64,000 nt of DNA from Leptolyngbya sp. PCC 6406 (GCF_000332095.2 NZ_KI913949.1:2829373-2893372), one strand, 5' to 3'. Counted from the first letter of the stretch, positions 1-8,618 are shown. The notes: generated by a model from the letters alone, not told the origin. Numbers and translations are program-made.

Positions 1-132
1 TGTAGTTGTGGTAAACCCTAGAATTCCAAGAATGCCAGGAGCCGAAGAAGTAACTGTAGCAATTGTTACAGAGCCTGTCCCAGTAGCTGCCGCTGCACTA
101 GTAATAGCGCTTACAATTTTCAAGTCATCCAT
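1..132 (-). CDS. Small glycine-rich hydrophobic peptide, second of a pair (partial)
   Basis: This reading frame starts at the ATG at 132 and runs off the left edge, so only the first 44 residues are visible. They begin MDDLKIVSAITSAAAATG and continue with alternating Ala, Gly, Thr, Ile and Val. A ribosome binding site (AAGGGAAGAG) lies just upstream of the ATG. The gene lies 45 bp downstream of the similar small gene at 178-396 on the same strand, so the two are probably cotranscribed. I do not recognise a family. The composition suggests a membrane-inserting or glycine-zipper peptide, which is inference. Confidence 0.55.
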   Translation of the reverse strand, partial: MDDLKIVSAITSAAAATGTGSVTIATVTSSAPGILGILGFTTTT

Positions 133-177
133 AGCTCTTCCCTTCTGTAAAGGATCAATGAAAGCAGATGTGTTTTC

Positions 178-396
178 TTACTCAAAAAGCTTTTTAATGC
201 CGTAGGCTGCTATCCCAACTATTACTCCGGCTCCAACAACTGGAGTAGCGCCAACTGCAATAGCACCAAAACCTCCAGCCAAACCCATATTTCCAACCAT
301 AGCCGCGATACCAGCTCCCACAAAACCGCCACCAGCAGCAAACCCTGCTGCTTCCTTGAAATCCTTACCCTTGCCTTCGCCCTTACCACTCTTCAT
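178..396 (-). CDS. Glycine-zipper-like small hydrophobic peptide
   Basis: This 72-residue protein has a short charged Lys/Gly-rich N-terminus (residues 1-15), a Gly/Ala-rich core with repeated GxxxG-type spacing such as GGGFVGAG and GLAGGFGA (about 20-65), and a basic tail ending YGIKKLFE. The core could form one or two tightly packed helices in a membrane. An AGAGGA ribosome binding site precedes the ATG. A second small peptide gene of similar composition follows after 45 bp. No catalytic motif or signal peptide is evident. Two-component bacteriocins and membrane-stress peptides have this general look, but nothing here proves either role. Confidence 0.6.
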   Translation of the reverse strand: MKSGKGEGKGKDFKEAAGFAAGGGFVGAGIAAMVGNMGLAGGFGAIAVGATPVVGAGVIVGIAAYGIKKLFE

Positions 397-970
397 TATG
401 CCGCTTCCTCTAAAGAGTAATTTTATACAATCTAGCCCAATCTTCTACTCACGGCAAAGTAGGTACAAGTGGGGAGAACCGAACTTTGACACGTCCCTCC
501 CCGACGCTCCTGCGTCCTCAAAACGGGACCAACCATGGGCAAAGATTTGAACGTCCCAGGATGTTTTCCTACGGGGGATTACTTTGTAGAGGGGTGAGGG
601 CGTGTATAGCCTAACGGCATTCAAGAAAGGCATAGCCTGTGCCCGTAAGTGAAGCCGCTCCAAAGAAGCTAAGGCTTAGGGGACAGTAGGATCAGGACCG
701 ATCGCGGTTTTGTGGGTTGCTTCTGATGATGAGTTGGATGACCCCATCATCGCAGGGACCATAGATCAGATGGGTCTAGAGGAGCGCGTTAATAACTGCC
801 TGGGCACCCATGCGCAGCAGATCGTGAGTCCTGGGCAAGGGCTAAAAGCGATGATTTTGGATCTTTCCGCGCCCCTGCTGATTCTGTTGCCCTTGGGGAT
901 AGGCGCTCCTGAGGTTAGCCCCTGGCTCTGTGCGGGTAATGGTCTGACCCTCGCGATCGCCCAATGAATG
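397..970. repeat. Gene-free stretch with decayed copy A of the hydrolase 5' module
   Basis: No convincing gene lies here. Two blocks match the start of the hydrolase gene at 4509. Block 1 (about 492-578) matches 4424-4500 and contains CCTGCGTCCTC and a variant of GGACCAACCGTGGGCAAAG. Block 2 (about 868-961) matches 4600-4690 and contains GATTCTGTTGCCCTTGGGG and ends at a GCGATCGC octamer. About 290 bp of unrelated sequence separates the blocks, and no hydrolase body follows. It looks like the remnant of a paralogous copy. Confidence 0.65.
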
Positions 971-1019
971 ACATCAATAGTATGATTAGCAATAATATAT
1001 TGCATCATACTATTGATGT
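971..1019. promoter_or_regulatory. Large palindrome, probable toxin-antitoxin operator/promoter
   Basis: A perfect 16-bp inverted repeat, ACATCAATAGTATGAT, has arms at 971-986 and 1004-1019. The centre holds a further GCAATA/TATTGC arm pair, so almost the whole 49 bp is self-complementary. It ends 9 bp before the antitoxin start codon. RHH antitoxins of MazEF-type modules commonly repress their own promoter by binding such palindromes, so this is the likely autoregulatory site. The AT-rich centre could also hold a -10 element. Confidence 0.75.
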
Positions 1020-1028
1020 GGCTAACCC

Positions 1029-1283
1029 ATGAGCATTTCCCCACCCAAGCGTCGGATATCAGTGACGATCGATGCTGAGTTGCTGGATGCTGTCGATCAG
1101 TTTGCGGACAACCGCTCGGCGGCGATTGAAGAGGCGCTAAGGCTGTGGCGCATCCAGAAAATCGACGATCAGTTGAGGCAGTATTACCAGTACCGCAGTC
1201 AGGCAGACATCCAGGAGGAAGAGCAGTGGGCCGCTCTGGCTGAGCAGCAACTTGATGAAACCCTAGAAACCGAGGGGTTGTAA
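1029..1283 (+). CDS. Ribbon-helix-helix antitoxin of a MazEF-type module
   Basis: This is an 84-residue acidic protein. Residues 8-40 (RRISVTIDAELLDAVDQFA, then SAAIEEALRLW) fit a MetJ/Arc/CopG-type ribbon-helix-helix DNA-binding domain. The C-terminal half is Glu/Gln-rich and probably wraps the toxin. The toxin gene begins 3 bp after its stop. The strong palindrome immediately upstream supports autoregulation. Length and order (antitoxin first) match the family. Confidence 0.85.
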   Translation: MSISPPKRRISVTIDAELLDAVDQFADNRSAAIEEALRLWRIQKIDDQLRQYYQYRSQADIQEEEQWAALAEQQLDETLETEGL

Positions 1284-1286
1284 GGC

Positions 1287-1643
1287 ATGGGGGCGAGTTA
1301 CCCGCAGCAAGGGCAGGTCTATTTGATCAAGGCGCTGCAATCGCTAGGCGATACGAAAAAGCGTCCGGCAGTGGTGGTATCGATGGATTTACGCAACGAG
1401 TTGAGCCGCACGGTACTGGTGGTGCCATTCACCAGCGATGTCGGCAGTGGTGAGACCCCAACGCGAATCCTCGTTCCGGCTGGGGAAGGGGGACTGGAAA
1501 TGGATTCTTTAGCAATCTGCGATAACATTTTGGCGATTCGCAAACCTTATCTAGAGCAAGGTCCCTACGGTCAGATTAGCGCTGGGCTACTGCGACAGAT
1601 TCAGCAAGGGATTCAGATTGCGATCGGAATTTACCCTATTTAA
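1287..1643 (+). CDS. mazF: MazF/PemK-family endoribonuclease toxin
   Basis: A 118-residue protein of normal MazF length. The N-terminus has the SH3-like MazF fold signature (QGQVYLIKALQSLGDTKKRP followed by AVVVS), then VVPFTSD and a central stretch ending AICDNILAIRK. MazF enzymes cut single-stranded mRNA at short motifs, and the antitoxin encoded just upstream normally holds them inactive. Both genes look intact, so the module may be functional. The cleavage sequence cannot be read from the protein. Confidence 0.88.
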   Translation: MGASYPQQGQVYLIKALQSLGDTKKRPAVVVSMDLRNELSRTVLVVPFTSDVGSGETPTRILVPAGEGGLEMDSLAICDNILAIRKPYLEQGPYGQISAGLLRQIQQGIQIAIGIYPI

Positions 1644-1782
1644 ATGGCTGAGAAAAGCCGAAAAATGGCTGGAAAAAGACGAACGTGGCGTTATGCGTTG
1701 GTTTTGGTAATCTGATTGATTCGCCGTGCAATCTGTTTGCATCCTGAAAACCGGCAGCCACTTGTGAGTAAATCAGACATTT

Positions 1783-1807
1783 AGGGCAACTCGTCAGGGA
1801 GTGCCCT
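1783..1807. terminator. Hairpin between convergent genes
   Basis: AGGGCAACTC and GAGTGCCCT form a stem with one bulged base between the convergent toxin gene (plus) and the gene at 1819-2691 (minus). There is no clear T-run, so terminator activity is only suggested by position. Confidence 0.35.
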
Positions 1808-1818
1808 GACTAAAGCGC

Positions 1819-2691
1819 TCAATGAGCTTCAATCTCTAAGTTCAGCATCGTAATCCAGCTCTGTGGGCTACCTGCCGCCGCCAAATCGCTGACCAGCAGA
1901 GGCTGTGAAGGATTTGCCACAATGCTGAAGCCCTTGGGATTCTCAATGAAGGCCATCGTTTCCTGAAGCACCTTTGCTGAGGCCGGGTCATCCGGCGAGA
2001 TGAAAAGCTGCGCTGTTTCCGATAGGGTGGTTGCTAGCTGTGTCTTAACCTCCCCAACTTCTTGGTTGCTCTCGGCAGCCATAGAAGCCAGTAGATTTTC
2101 TGCAAAGGAGTGGTCCTGGTACACGATTTTTGCCGCGTGCAAGGTCAGGTCAGGGTTGGCAGCGACACTAGGATCAAAATTGCTGACCTTCAAGGTCACC
2201 TCCAGGTAGCCGACCTGATCAGACCCGATGCGAAACTTTTCCAGCGTAGCTTCCTGGGAAGATTTCTTATACTCAAATTGGGTGTCTAGGTCAAACACAA
2301 CAGGGTCTTCATAGCCAGCCTGCTGCATGGAAGGCAGTAGGATGGGCACATCATCGACGGGATTTCCAATGAACTGAATCCCTTTCATCGAAGCATCCAA
2401 GGCCGTCACAAAGTCAGCCTCGTGGTCAAACTTCCGAATGACGACCTGATCAACAGTAACGCCTTCCTGCTGAGCGTTGATCGGCACGATACTGACATTT
2501 TTCACAGTCACGTTAGATCGAAACGGACTAGCGCTGACACTCCCATATTCAATAATGAGATCATCTTCGACCTCTACAACAAACTCATTAATCCTGGCTT
2601 CAGCCGTCTTTGTAGCGTAGATATTCATGCCGGCATACAGCACAACCGTTGCTGCACTGATGCCAATACCGATGACAGCCAGCTTTTTCAT
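1819..2691 (-). CDS. Hypothetical exported or membrane-anchored protein
   Basis: This 290-residue protein starts MKKLAVIGIGISAATVVLYA, an N-terminal hydrophobic segment that could be an uncleaved signal anchor or a lipobox-free signal peptide. The rest is soluble, with beta-rich stretches (for example VTVKNVSIVPI and LEVTLKVSNFDPS). The layout resembles AsmA or YdgA/DUF945-type periplasmic proteins, which have a TM anchor and then repeating beta strands, but I cannot assign a family. It is transcribed toward the MazF gene. There is no close operon partner. Confidence 0.7.
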   Translation of the reverse strand: MKKLAVIGIGISAATVVLYAGMNIYATKTAEARINEFVVEVEDDLIIEYGSVSASPFRSNVTVKNVSIVPINAQQEGVTVDQVVIRKFDHEADFVTALDASMKGIQFIGNPVDDVPILLPSMQQAGYEDPVVFDLDTQFEYKKSSQEATLEKFRIGSDQVGYLEVTLKVSNFDPSVAANPDLTLHAAKIVYQDHSFAENLLASMAAESNQEVGEVKTQLATTLSETAQLFISPDDPASAKVLQETMAFIENPKGFSIVANPSQPLLVSDLAAAGSPQSWITMLNLEIEAH

Positions 2692-2835
2692 GGTGAAGCG
2701 CTCCTAATAAGTTTGATGGGTTCGTCAGAAATACCTTCAGCGGGGAGCAACTTTATTCCTGAAGCACCCGGTTGGTACAGGGACTGCTACCCATACGTCT
2801 GCACCTGAAGCGTCTGCGGCAAGGAAGTCAGGTAA

Positions 2836-3152
2836 TTTCCCCGACGTTCCTGCGTCCTCGAAACGGGACAAACCGTGGGCGAAGGTTTTTCTGATCCCCT
2901 CTCCCTCCCTGGGTCGAGGTGTTCCACGATGGAACGGTTAGAGTATTCACTTAATTGGAATCATGAACTACTTGACCTTCGGGATTCTGCTCCTCCTGAG
3001 CGCCCTTGGCCTATTTCTGAGTCTGTGGATCGTTCCGCGCCCCTACGGATTCTGTTGCCCCTGGGGGTAGGGGCTCCTGAGGTGAGCCCCTGGCTCTGTG
3101 CGGGTAATGGTCTGGCCCTCGCGATCGCACTTTGGGCCAGAATTGCCCCTTA
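2836..3152 (+). pseudogene. Copy B: frameshifted, truncated start of an alpha/beta hydrolase gene
   Basis: This segment repeats 4424-4712, the upstream region and first about 65 codons of the intact hydrolase gene. The initial part (ATG at 2964) reads a TM segment NYLTFGILLLLSALGLF. About 4 bases are then missing near 3030, relative to the intact copy, which shifts the frame. The continuation PLRILLPLGVGAPEVSPWL is in another frame. Homology stops at about 3150 and no hydrolase domain follows. It also carries about 60 bp not found in copy C, including CCACGATGGAACGG, a motif seen again near 6271. Confidence 0.75.
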
Positions 3153-3496
3153 AACGCCACATCCCTAGCTTCCTCCAATCCACTGCACCGCGATAAATTC
3201 CTGCCCTTACAGCTCCGTGGCCAGAAAATCCGGAGTAATTCCAAATTTATCCGGATGGGGATCCTGGAGATTTGAACAAGTAGAGATGACTCTGCTTGTC
3301 CTTGGGATCGTGGGGTTAGAGGTGATCCTGCACCTCATGAATTGAAGATTTCAATTCTTCCGGCTCTTCCGGATTTGGGGCTGAAACGGTATCAAAGGAT
3401 ACGAAACCTTGCCTACTAGGTGGCTGAAACCCTTTGGTCTCGTAGCATAAGCCTAGCTTATGGCCTTAGACCCAGAAGAGCCATTCTTCCTGAAAG
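3153..3496. other. Gene-free spacer
   Basis: No gene is seen. It contains two small perfect hairpins, GAATTGAAgatTTCAATTC near 3338-3357 and CATAAGCctaGCTTATG near 3447-3463. Neither has a T-run. It may hold the promoter of the gene that follows, but no clear -35/-10 pair stands out. Confidence 0.5.
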
Positions 3497-4363
3497 TTGT
3501 CATGGCCCATTATGTTGGACGATATTTCTCTGATCCGCAAGTATTTGCGGCAAGAATCCACACTGCTGTCTAATCCGCAACTGCGGATTCAGGCCCCCCA
3601 AGAAAATGTAGTACAACTGATCACCCGCAACGGGCAATTGCTGGCAACGGCAGACTTTAACCACCTGCCGCCACGGGTCTCTATTCGCCCCGGTAGTAAC
3701 TATGAAGCCCTGCTGCATAAAATGCTGGTGGCACATCATTTTATACCGGAGGGTCAATGCGAGGGGAATAGGTTCTCTTGCTATGACTACCATCCCGTTC
3801 CCGATGGGTATAGGCTCCACGTCACTCCTGCTATGGATTTCTGGAAAAAGTGGTGGAGCCGCCATCGCTTCCTAGCTGCGGCAAAGCGGGGGGGCAGCCA
3901 AACGGATTTAATGGTGTTTACCCAGCGGAAATGGTATCCGGTACGAGATGTGATCAGCGATCGCGGGACCCTCTTCATCAAAACCTGGGTGGATGAAACT
4001 GGCCACACTGCTGCCGATCAATTGGTGTGGTTGTCAAAGGCAACTCTAGAGTCTGAGGAGGATAGGACTCAGCTTTTCTTTCCCCAAACGGAGGTGGAAA
4101 AAGCTCAGCTAAGGGCTCGATACGCTACAGCAATTCCCCAAATAGCCGTCAGACCCACCTCCCCCCAGCCGGATCTGCCAGCTTCTCCTGCCGCCAGTAG
4201 CCCTGATTCTCCTCAGGAGAACTGCTCTCCCACGGTTGCTGAGGCGCTGAAACAGGTGACCCGCTATTACCAAGGCAAACTGTATATCCAGACCCCCTTG
4301 GGATACCTGACTGTAGAAGGTGACAACCTGAAGTATGCCCTTGTGCCCCGGAGTCGGTCATAG
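3497..4363 (+). CDS. Hypothetical protein with Pro-rich linker
   Basis: This is a 288-residue soluble protein with no signal peptide. The start could be TTG at 3497 or, more conventionally, ATG at 3512. Residues about 1-205 form one domain rich in aromatic and basic residues (for example FWKKWWSRHRFLAAAKRGG). Residues about 215-245 are a Pro/Ser linker. The tail (about 250-288) holds a Tyr-rich segment, RYYQGKLYIQTPLGYLTVEG. I do not recognise the family, and the sequence shows no catalytic motif. It sits between decayed copy B and intact copy C of the hydrolase module. Confidence 0.7.
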   Translation: MSWPIMLDDISLIRKYLRQESTLLSNPQLRIQAPQENVVQLITRNGQLLATADFNHLPPRVSIRPGSNYEALLHKMLVAHHFIPEGQCEGNRFSCYDYHPVPDGYRLHVTPAMDFWKKWWSRHRFLAAAKRGGSQTDLMVFTQRKWYPVRDVISDRGTLFIKTWVDETGHTAADQLVWLSKATLESEEDRTQLFFPQTEVEKAQLRARYATAIPQIAVRPTSPQPDLPASPAASSPDSPQENCSPTVAEALKQVTRYYQGKLYIQTPLGYLTVEGDNLKYALVPRSRS

Positions 4364-4423
4364 AAGGGTAGGGGATCCCTGTTCAGGTGATAATCGTGCC
4401 AACGCTTTCGCGTTGATACCTCC

Positions 4424-4712
4424 CTCCCCGACAATCCTGCGTCCTCGAAACAGGACCAACCGTGGGCAAAGGTTTTGACCTCCCAGGATGTTGTCCTGAA
4501 ATTTTGACTTGATGGGAATCATGCCCTACTTGACCTTCGGGATGCCGCTTCTCCTGAGCGCCCTTGGCCTCTTCCTGAGCCTCTGGATCCTGGTGCCCGC
4601 GCCCCTGCGGATTCTGTTGCCCTTGGGGGTAGGGGCTCCTGAGGTGAGCCCCTGGCTCTGTGCGGGCAATGGTCTAGCCCTTGCGATCGCACTTTGGGCC
4701 AGGGTGCTCCAG
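4424..4712 (+). repeat. Copy C of the hydrolase 5' module (intact reference copy)
   Basis: This is the version of the three-copy repeat that leads into a complete gene. It spans the upstream region (CCTGCGTCCTCGAAAC) and the first about 68 codons of the hydrolase. Inside it, AGGGGCTC and GAGCCCCT form a perfect 8-bp hairpin at about 4631-4653, conserved in copy B and altered in copy A. Confidence 0.8.
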
Positions 4713-5765
4713 TCGTCAACAGCATCCCGTATCATCCACGGGGGGCATTGGGTTCCCCTGGTGGGCAGTCTGCTGGGCCTGGGTCTCAGCTTGGTACCCC
4801 TGAGCCAAGTGGGGGCGGCCAATGCTCAGATGGCCAGGGCCATGACGCAGGCATTGGGGGCAGACTACCTCACCCCCATCCCCGCTGCGGTGCAGGCCAC
4901 CATGCGGCCCCAACCCTTTGTCTGGGTCGATAGCTTCCGGGGACTGACCCTGGCCCCAGGGCGTATCGATCGGGGCATCGTCTTTGCCCGCCCCCAGGGC
5001 ATTCCCCTGGCTCTAAACCTCTATCGCCCCCTGGCTCCGGGAACCTATCCGGCCATTGTCATGATCTACGGTGGGGCGTGGCAGTCGGGCAGTCCAGAGA
5101 GTAACGAAGCCTTCAGTCGCTATATGGCCACCCAGGGGTACGCGGTGATCGCCATCGCCTACCGCCATGCCCCCCAATTTCGCTATCCCATCCAGCAGCA
5201 AGATGTGCAGTCGGCCTTGGCCTATATTCAGACCCATGGGGCAGCCTGGGGGGTGGATACTAGCCGGATCGCGCTGATGGGCCGTTCGGCGGGGGCACAG
5301 TTAGCCGCAATCGCAGCCTATGCCCCCGATTCTCCTATCCCCAATACGCCTTCAGTGCGGGCGGTCGTGAACTATTACGGCCCCGTGGACCTGACGGCGG
5401 GGTACGCAGATCCCCCCTTTCCCGACCCCATTGATACCCGTGGCGTGCTGGAAACCTTTCTGGGGGGCTCTCCCCAAGCAGTGCCCGATCTTTACCACCA
5501 GGCATCCCCCGCTACCTACGTCCGGTCCAATTTGCCCCCCACCCTCCTGGTGTATGCCGGACGGGACCATGTGGTGCAGGCCAAATTTGGCCGCCAATTG
5601 CACCGCCAACTCCAAGCCGCAGGTAACCAGGCCATCTTTCTAGAAATCCCCTGGGCCGAACACGCTTTTGATGCCGTGTTCAACGGCGTCAGCAACCAGT
5701 TGGCACTCTATTACACAGAACGGTTTCTGGCTTGGGCACTTTATGCGGAAACTACAGGAGAATAG
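4509..5765 (+). CDS. Membrane-anchored alpha/beta hydrolase (esterase/lipase, BD-FAE/HSL-like)
   Basis: A 418-residue protein. Two or three N-terminal hydrophobic segments (about 5-30, 36-62, 78-98) suggest membrane anchoring. The hydrolase domain follows from about 140. It has the oxyanion-hole motif YGGAWQSG, the nucleophile elbow GRSAG, a late acid region AGRDHVV and the histidine in EHAFD, so the Ser-Asp-His triad looks complete. The substrate is unknown; relatives cleave carboxylic esters. Possible starts are TTG 4509, ATG 4512 and ATG 4521. The 5' part is the source of two dead partial copies upstream. Confidence 0.88.
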   Translation: MMGIMPYLTFGMPLLLSALGLFLSLWILVPAPLRILLPLGVGAPEVSPWLCAGNGLALAIALWARVLQSSTASRIIHGGHWVPLVGSLLGLGLSLVPLSQVGAANAQMARAMTQALGADYLTPIPAAVQATMRPQPFVWVDSFRGLTLAPGRIDRGIVFARPQGIPLALNLYRPLAPGTYPAIVMIYGGAWQSGSPESNEAFSRYMATQGYAVIAIAYRHAPQFRYPIQQQDVQSALAYIQTHGAAWGVDTSRIALMGRSAGAQLAAIAAYAPDSPIPNTPSVRAVVNYYGPVDLTAGYADPPFPDPIDTRGVLETFLGGSPQAVPDLYHQASPATYVRSNLPPTLLVYAGRDHVVQAKFGRQLHRQLQAAGNQAIFLEIPWAEHAFDAVFNGVSNQLALYYTERFLAWALYAETTGE

Positions 5766-6307
5766 ATTTAGGGACTGGTGGGGTGTCGAGAACCCCTCTG
5801 CTGATCCCACGATCCCTTTAGGGTGAGATCCATAGCTATAATCTTGGCAATCCGTTTCAGCATTCACCTATTCTCATGTCAACTCTTGAGCAAATTGAAG
5901 CAAGGCTAACCCAGCCCATCCGTCTCTGCATTTCAAAAAATTGGGCAAGAAATATTGGTCAGTGCGGGCTGGGTTGAGTCATCGAGCTTTGGGAGTTGAG
6001 GTTGAAACTGGAATTTCTGGATTGGGACACACACGGAGTATGACAAGCTTATTGACAAGCTGTGACTGTTGGTTCTGGGCACAACTTTGGAAGGTTGGCT
6101 GTTTTTAGAAAGAGGAATCAGGGATTTCAGCCTCTAGTTCAGGAGTTGAAACCCTGATGCTTGCCCTAGTACCGCAGGGCGTAAATCAGTTCACTATTGT
6201 CGCACCAGCTCAACATTTTCCGGTCCCCTCCTCCCAAGGGGAGAGGGCTAGGGTGAGGGGCCGAGTGTGCCACGATGGAACGGCCAGGGTATTTCCGCCG
6301 CAGAGTA
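5766..6307. other. Gene-free stretch with a promoter-like box and a 33-codon frame
   Basis: A TATAAT box near 5836 precedes an ATG at 5876 that opens a 33-codon frame ending at 5977. It is too short and too isolated to call a gene and may be the stump of a lost one. TTGACAAGC occurs as a direct repeat near 6050-6062. A CCACGATGGAACGG motif near 6271 is shared with copy B upstream. Nothing else is recognised. Confidence 0.45.
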
Positions 6308-8524
6308 CTAGAAATACAGGAGCAAATTTAGTCCCGGAATCGTGCGGGAAAAAGTCCATAGCAGCAGCGTCACATAGAGCAGCCCCACGGCCCACTGGTA
6401 CCACACCAGCGCTGTCACCAGTCCCGGCACCTGCTCGTCCCGCAGGCGCAAGTCATTGAAGCCAAACTTAAACCAGTTATTCAGGCTGAAGTCGTAGTAG
6501 TACAGCCAAGTGCGGCGGCGGTCCCAGGGGATGGGTACATAGCGATCGCGAAAGAAGGCAAAACTGGGCAGGATCGGTAGGCGGGCGATAAGCAGACGCA
6601 ACTGACGGGCGCTGCCATCCTCCATTAAGTAACTGCTGTCTAGCAAATCGTGGTAGCGCCCTTGGCGATAGAGGGCTGCGATCAGCAGCAACGGCACGGG
6701 GAGGACAACAAGAACTAGGGTCAAGAGGGTGAGTCCCGGCCAGTCGCTGAGGCGCACCACCGTTAGGACACCAGCTCCACCGATTCCCAGGCTACTCATC
6801 CCCATCCAGGCGACATCCTCGGGGGAAGGGGCAATGGGCGTGGGGATGCGGCGGCGATAGCGATCCATGCCCCAAAACAGCAGCGTTGACATTGTCACTG
6901 CCACCATGCCGACCCCCAGCACTAGTCCGACGCTGGTGCCGTAGTGGCTGGTCAAGAGCAGCACCGAGAGCCCCAGCCAGCGCAGGGCTAAGGCCAACCG
7001 TGCCCCCCAGGGCCGTGCCGGAAGGGCCACAATGCGATCGCGCACCTTGACATAGGCCGCGAGATCCACCTCCTCAAGGTTGAGCACATCCTGAGCGCTG
7101 AGAAGCGGCGATTCCTGACGTTGCTGGAGGATAGCATCAGCTTGGTTGGCACTAAAGCCCAGGGTCATGAGACGGGCAGTGGAGGCCGTATTCAGGTTCA
7201 CCGCCGTGAGCTGCTTTTGCAAAACCTCCAATCGCAGCCGCTCCGTGGTGTATTCAATCTGGTTGGCATCGGCAATCTGCTCCAGTTGGCGAAAGTTGCG
7301 CACCCAGTTTCGTAACAGGGTTTCATTACCCACCAAATTCGGGACCGAGAGCACCTGACCAATCTGCCCCGGACTGCCCAGAATTTCCCCTTGGTCGGCG
7401 TTGAACTCCATCGCCGCCCCATTAATTCGCACCCCTGGCAGAAAAACGCCATCACCAAAGTCCACCCGACGCAGCACCGTCGTCCCCCGTAGGTTCACCA
7501 GTTGACTAAAGCGGGCCTGTCGCAAACTTAGAGGAGCTTCCAAACGGGCCTCCGTCAGAAACAATTCCCCCTCAAAGCTACTTTTGACAAAGGAGCCTGC
7601 CCCCTGCCAGATGGTTTTGGCAAAGTCAGCGTTGCCCTGAAACCGGACCCGGCTAAAGCTGGCGTCGGTGGCAAATTGCACCTGGGCGAATCCTGCTGTG
7701 GCCCCAAACTCACTGCCCTGGAAGGTAACGGGGCCAGTAAAGCTAGCTTGGATAAAGCGCGCCCGGTTAAAGAATAAGCTATTGCGAAAGCGGGTATCCC
7801 CTTGCCACTGACTGGCAATAAAGGTAACGGGCTGGCTAAAGCGGCTTTCGGTGAAGGCGGCTCCCTGGGTAAACCGGACCCCTGGCCCATTTACGGGGCC
7901 GAGGAAGAAAATATCGGCCCCATTCACTGGTCCCTCAAACCGGGTCTGGGCCAGAATCAGCGGCCCTCGAAACAGAAAAATGCCCTGGGTGGATGCCTGG
8001 GGCTGGAGCAATAGCGATCGCGATAGTTGACTGAGTTGTAACAGACGACGGCGATCTTGCTTGAGTTGGGCCTGTTCGGCTTCGGTGAGGAGGGGAAACA
8101 GGGCCTCCCCATAAAGGGGTTCCCGCAGGCTTAACTGGCGCAGGTCGAGTTCCCCTTGAATCTGGCTATTGCTCAGGTCTAGGGTAATGGCCGTATTGCC
8201 GCTCTGGAGCATCTGCCGCACTTGGCGATAAAAGCGATCGCGAAATTCCCCATTCTCGGGACGTAGGTCGATCACCAGTCGCCGCAGATCTAGGGTGGGT
8301 TTTCCCTCCCGCTGGATGGGATGGTCGAGGCGTTGCTGTAACAGTTCCGACGTGAGCAGCACCGGGCTATCCGTTGCCCAGGCCGAACTACCGCCCCCAA
8401 AGCTAGTGAGCAGGATCAGTAACAGGCAGAGAAGGGCGATGGTCAGGGACCGGCCCGAAGGGGCCATCGCGGTTGCTTTCAGCCGATATCCCAGATATTT
8501 CAACACCAGCCTCTCCACGCCCAA
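6308..8524 (-). CDS. Pentapeptide-repeat-like protein with helix-hairpin-helix segment and C-terminal membrane domain
   Basis: A 738-residue protein. A hydrophobic N-terminus (about 25-50, ending SAWA) fits a signal sequence. Residues about 110-380 carry degenerate pentapeptide repeats with Phe/Leu at the central position (for example ARFIQASFTGPVTFQGSEFG), predicting a right-handed beta-helix. Residues about 440-500 contain VNLNTASTARLMTLGF, resembling the ComEA-type helix-hairpin-helix. Several TM helices follow (about 510-640 and 705-735). It is probably envelope or thylakoid-membrane associated. Function is unknown. It is divergent from trxA and may share a promoter region of about 95 bp with it. 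Confidence 0.75.
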   Translation of the reverse strand: MGVERLVLKYLGYRLKATAMAPSGRSLTIALLCLLLILLTSFGGGSSAWATDSPVLLTSELLQQRLDHPIQREGKPTLDLRRLVIDLRPENGEFRDRFYRQVRQMLQSGNTAITLDLSNSQIQGELDLRQLSLREPLYGEALFPLLTEAEQAQLKQDRRRLLQLSQLSRSLLLQPQASTQGIFLFRGPLILAQTRFEGPVNGADIFFLGPVNGPGVRFTQGAAFTESRFSQPVTFIASQWQGDTRFRNSLFFNRARFIQASFTGPVTFQGSEFGATAGFAQVQFATDASFSRVRFQGNADFAKTIWQGAGSFVKSSFEGELFLTEARLEAPLSLRQARFSQLVNLRGTTVLRRVDFGDGVFLPGVRINGAAMEFNADQGEILGSPGQIGQVLSVPNLVGNETLLRNWVRNFRQLEQIADANQIEYTTERLRLEVLQKQLTAVNLNTASTARLMTLGFSANQADAILQQRQESPLLSAQDVLNLEEVDLAAYVKVRDRIVALPARPWGARLALALRWLGLSVLLLTSHYGTSVGLVLGVGMVAVTMSTLLFWGMDRYRRRIPTPIAPSPEDVAWMGMSSLGIGGAGVLTVVRLSDWPGLTLLTLVLVVLPVPLLLIAALYRQGRYHDLLDSSYLMEDGSARQLRLLIARLPILPSFAFFRDRYVPIPWDRRRTWLYYYDFSLNNWFKFGFNDLRLRDEQVPGLVTALVWYQWAVGLLYVTLLLWTFSRTIPGLNLLLYF

Positions 8525-8618
8525 CCGCCCAGAAGAAATCTACAGACTTCCGAAGAAAACACCAGGCCCACCACGGCTACTTTTACCATGGAGGGGTCAG
8601 CCTCTCCCCGGATCACCC

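Noticed and set aside
445-663. 72-codon minus-strand frame
   Set aside because: It lies across the decayed repeat block and has no start signal or recognisable protein pattern.
710-967. 85-codon plus-strand frame
   Set aside because: Its second half is the hydrolase 5' module remnant, and the first half has no ribosome binding site or family resemblance.
5876-5977. 33-codon frame after a TATAAT box
   Set aside because: Too short, no clear ribosome binding site and no partner gene; kept only as a note in the gap.
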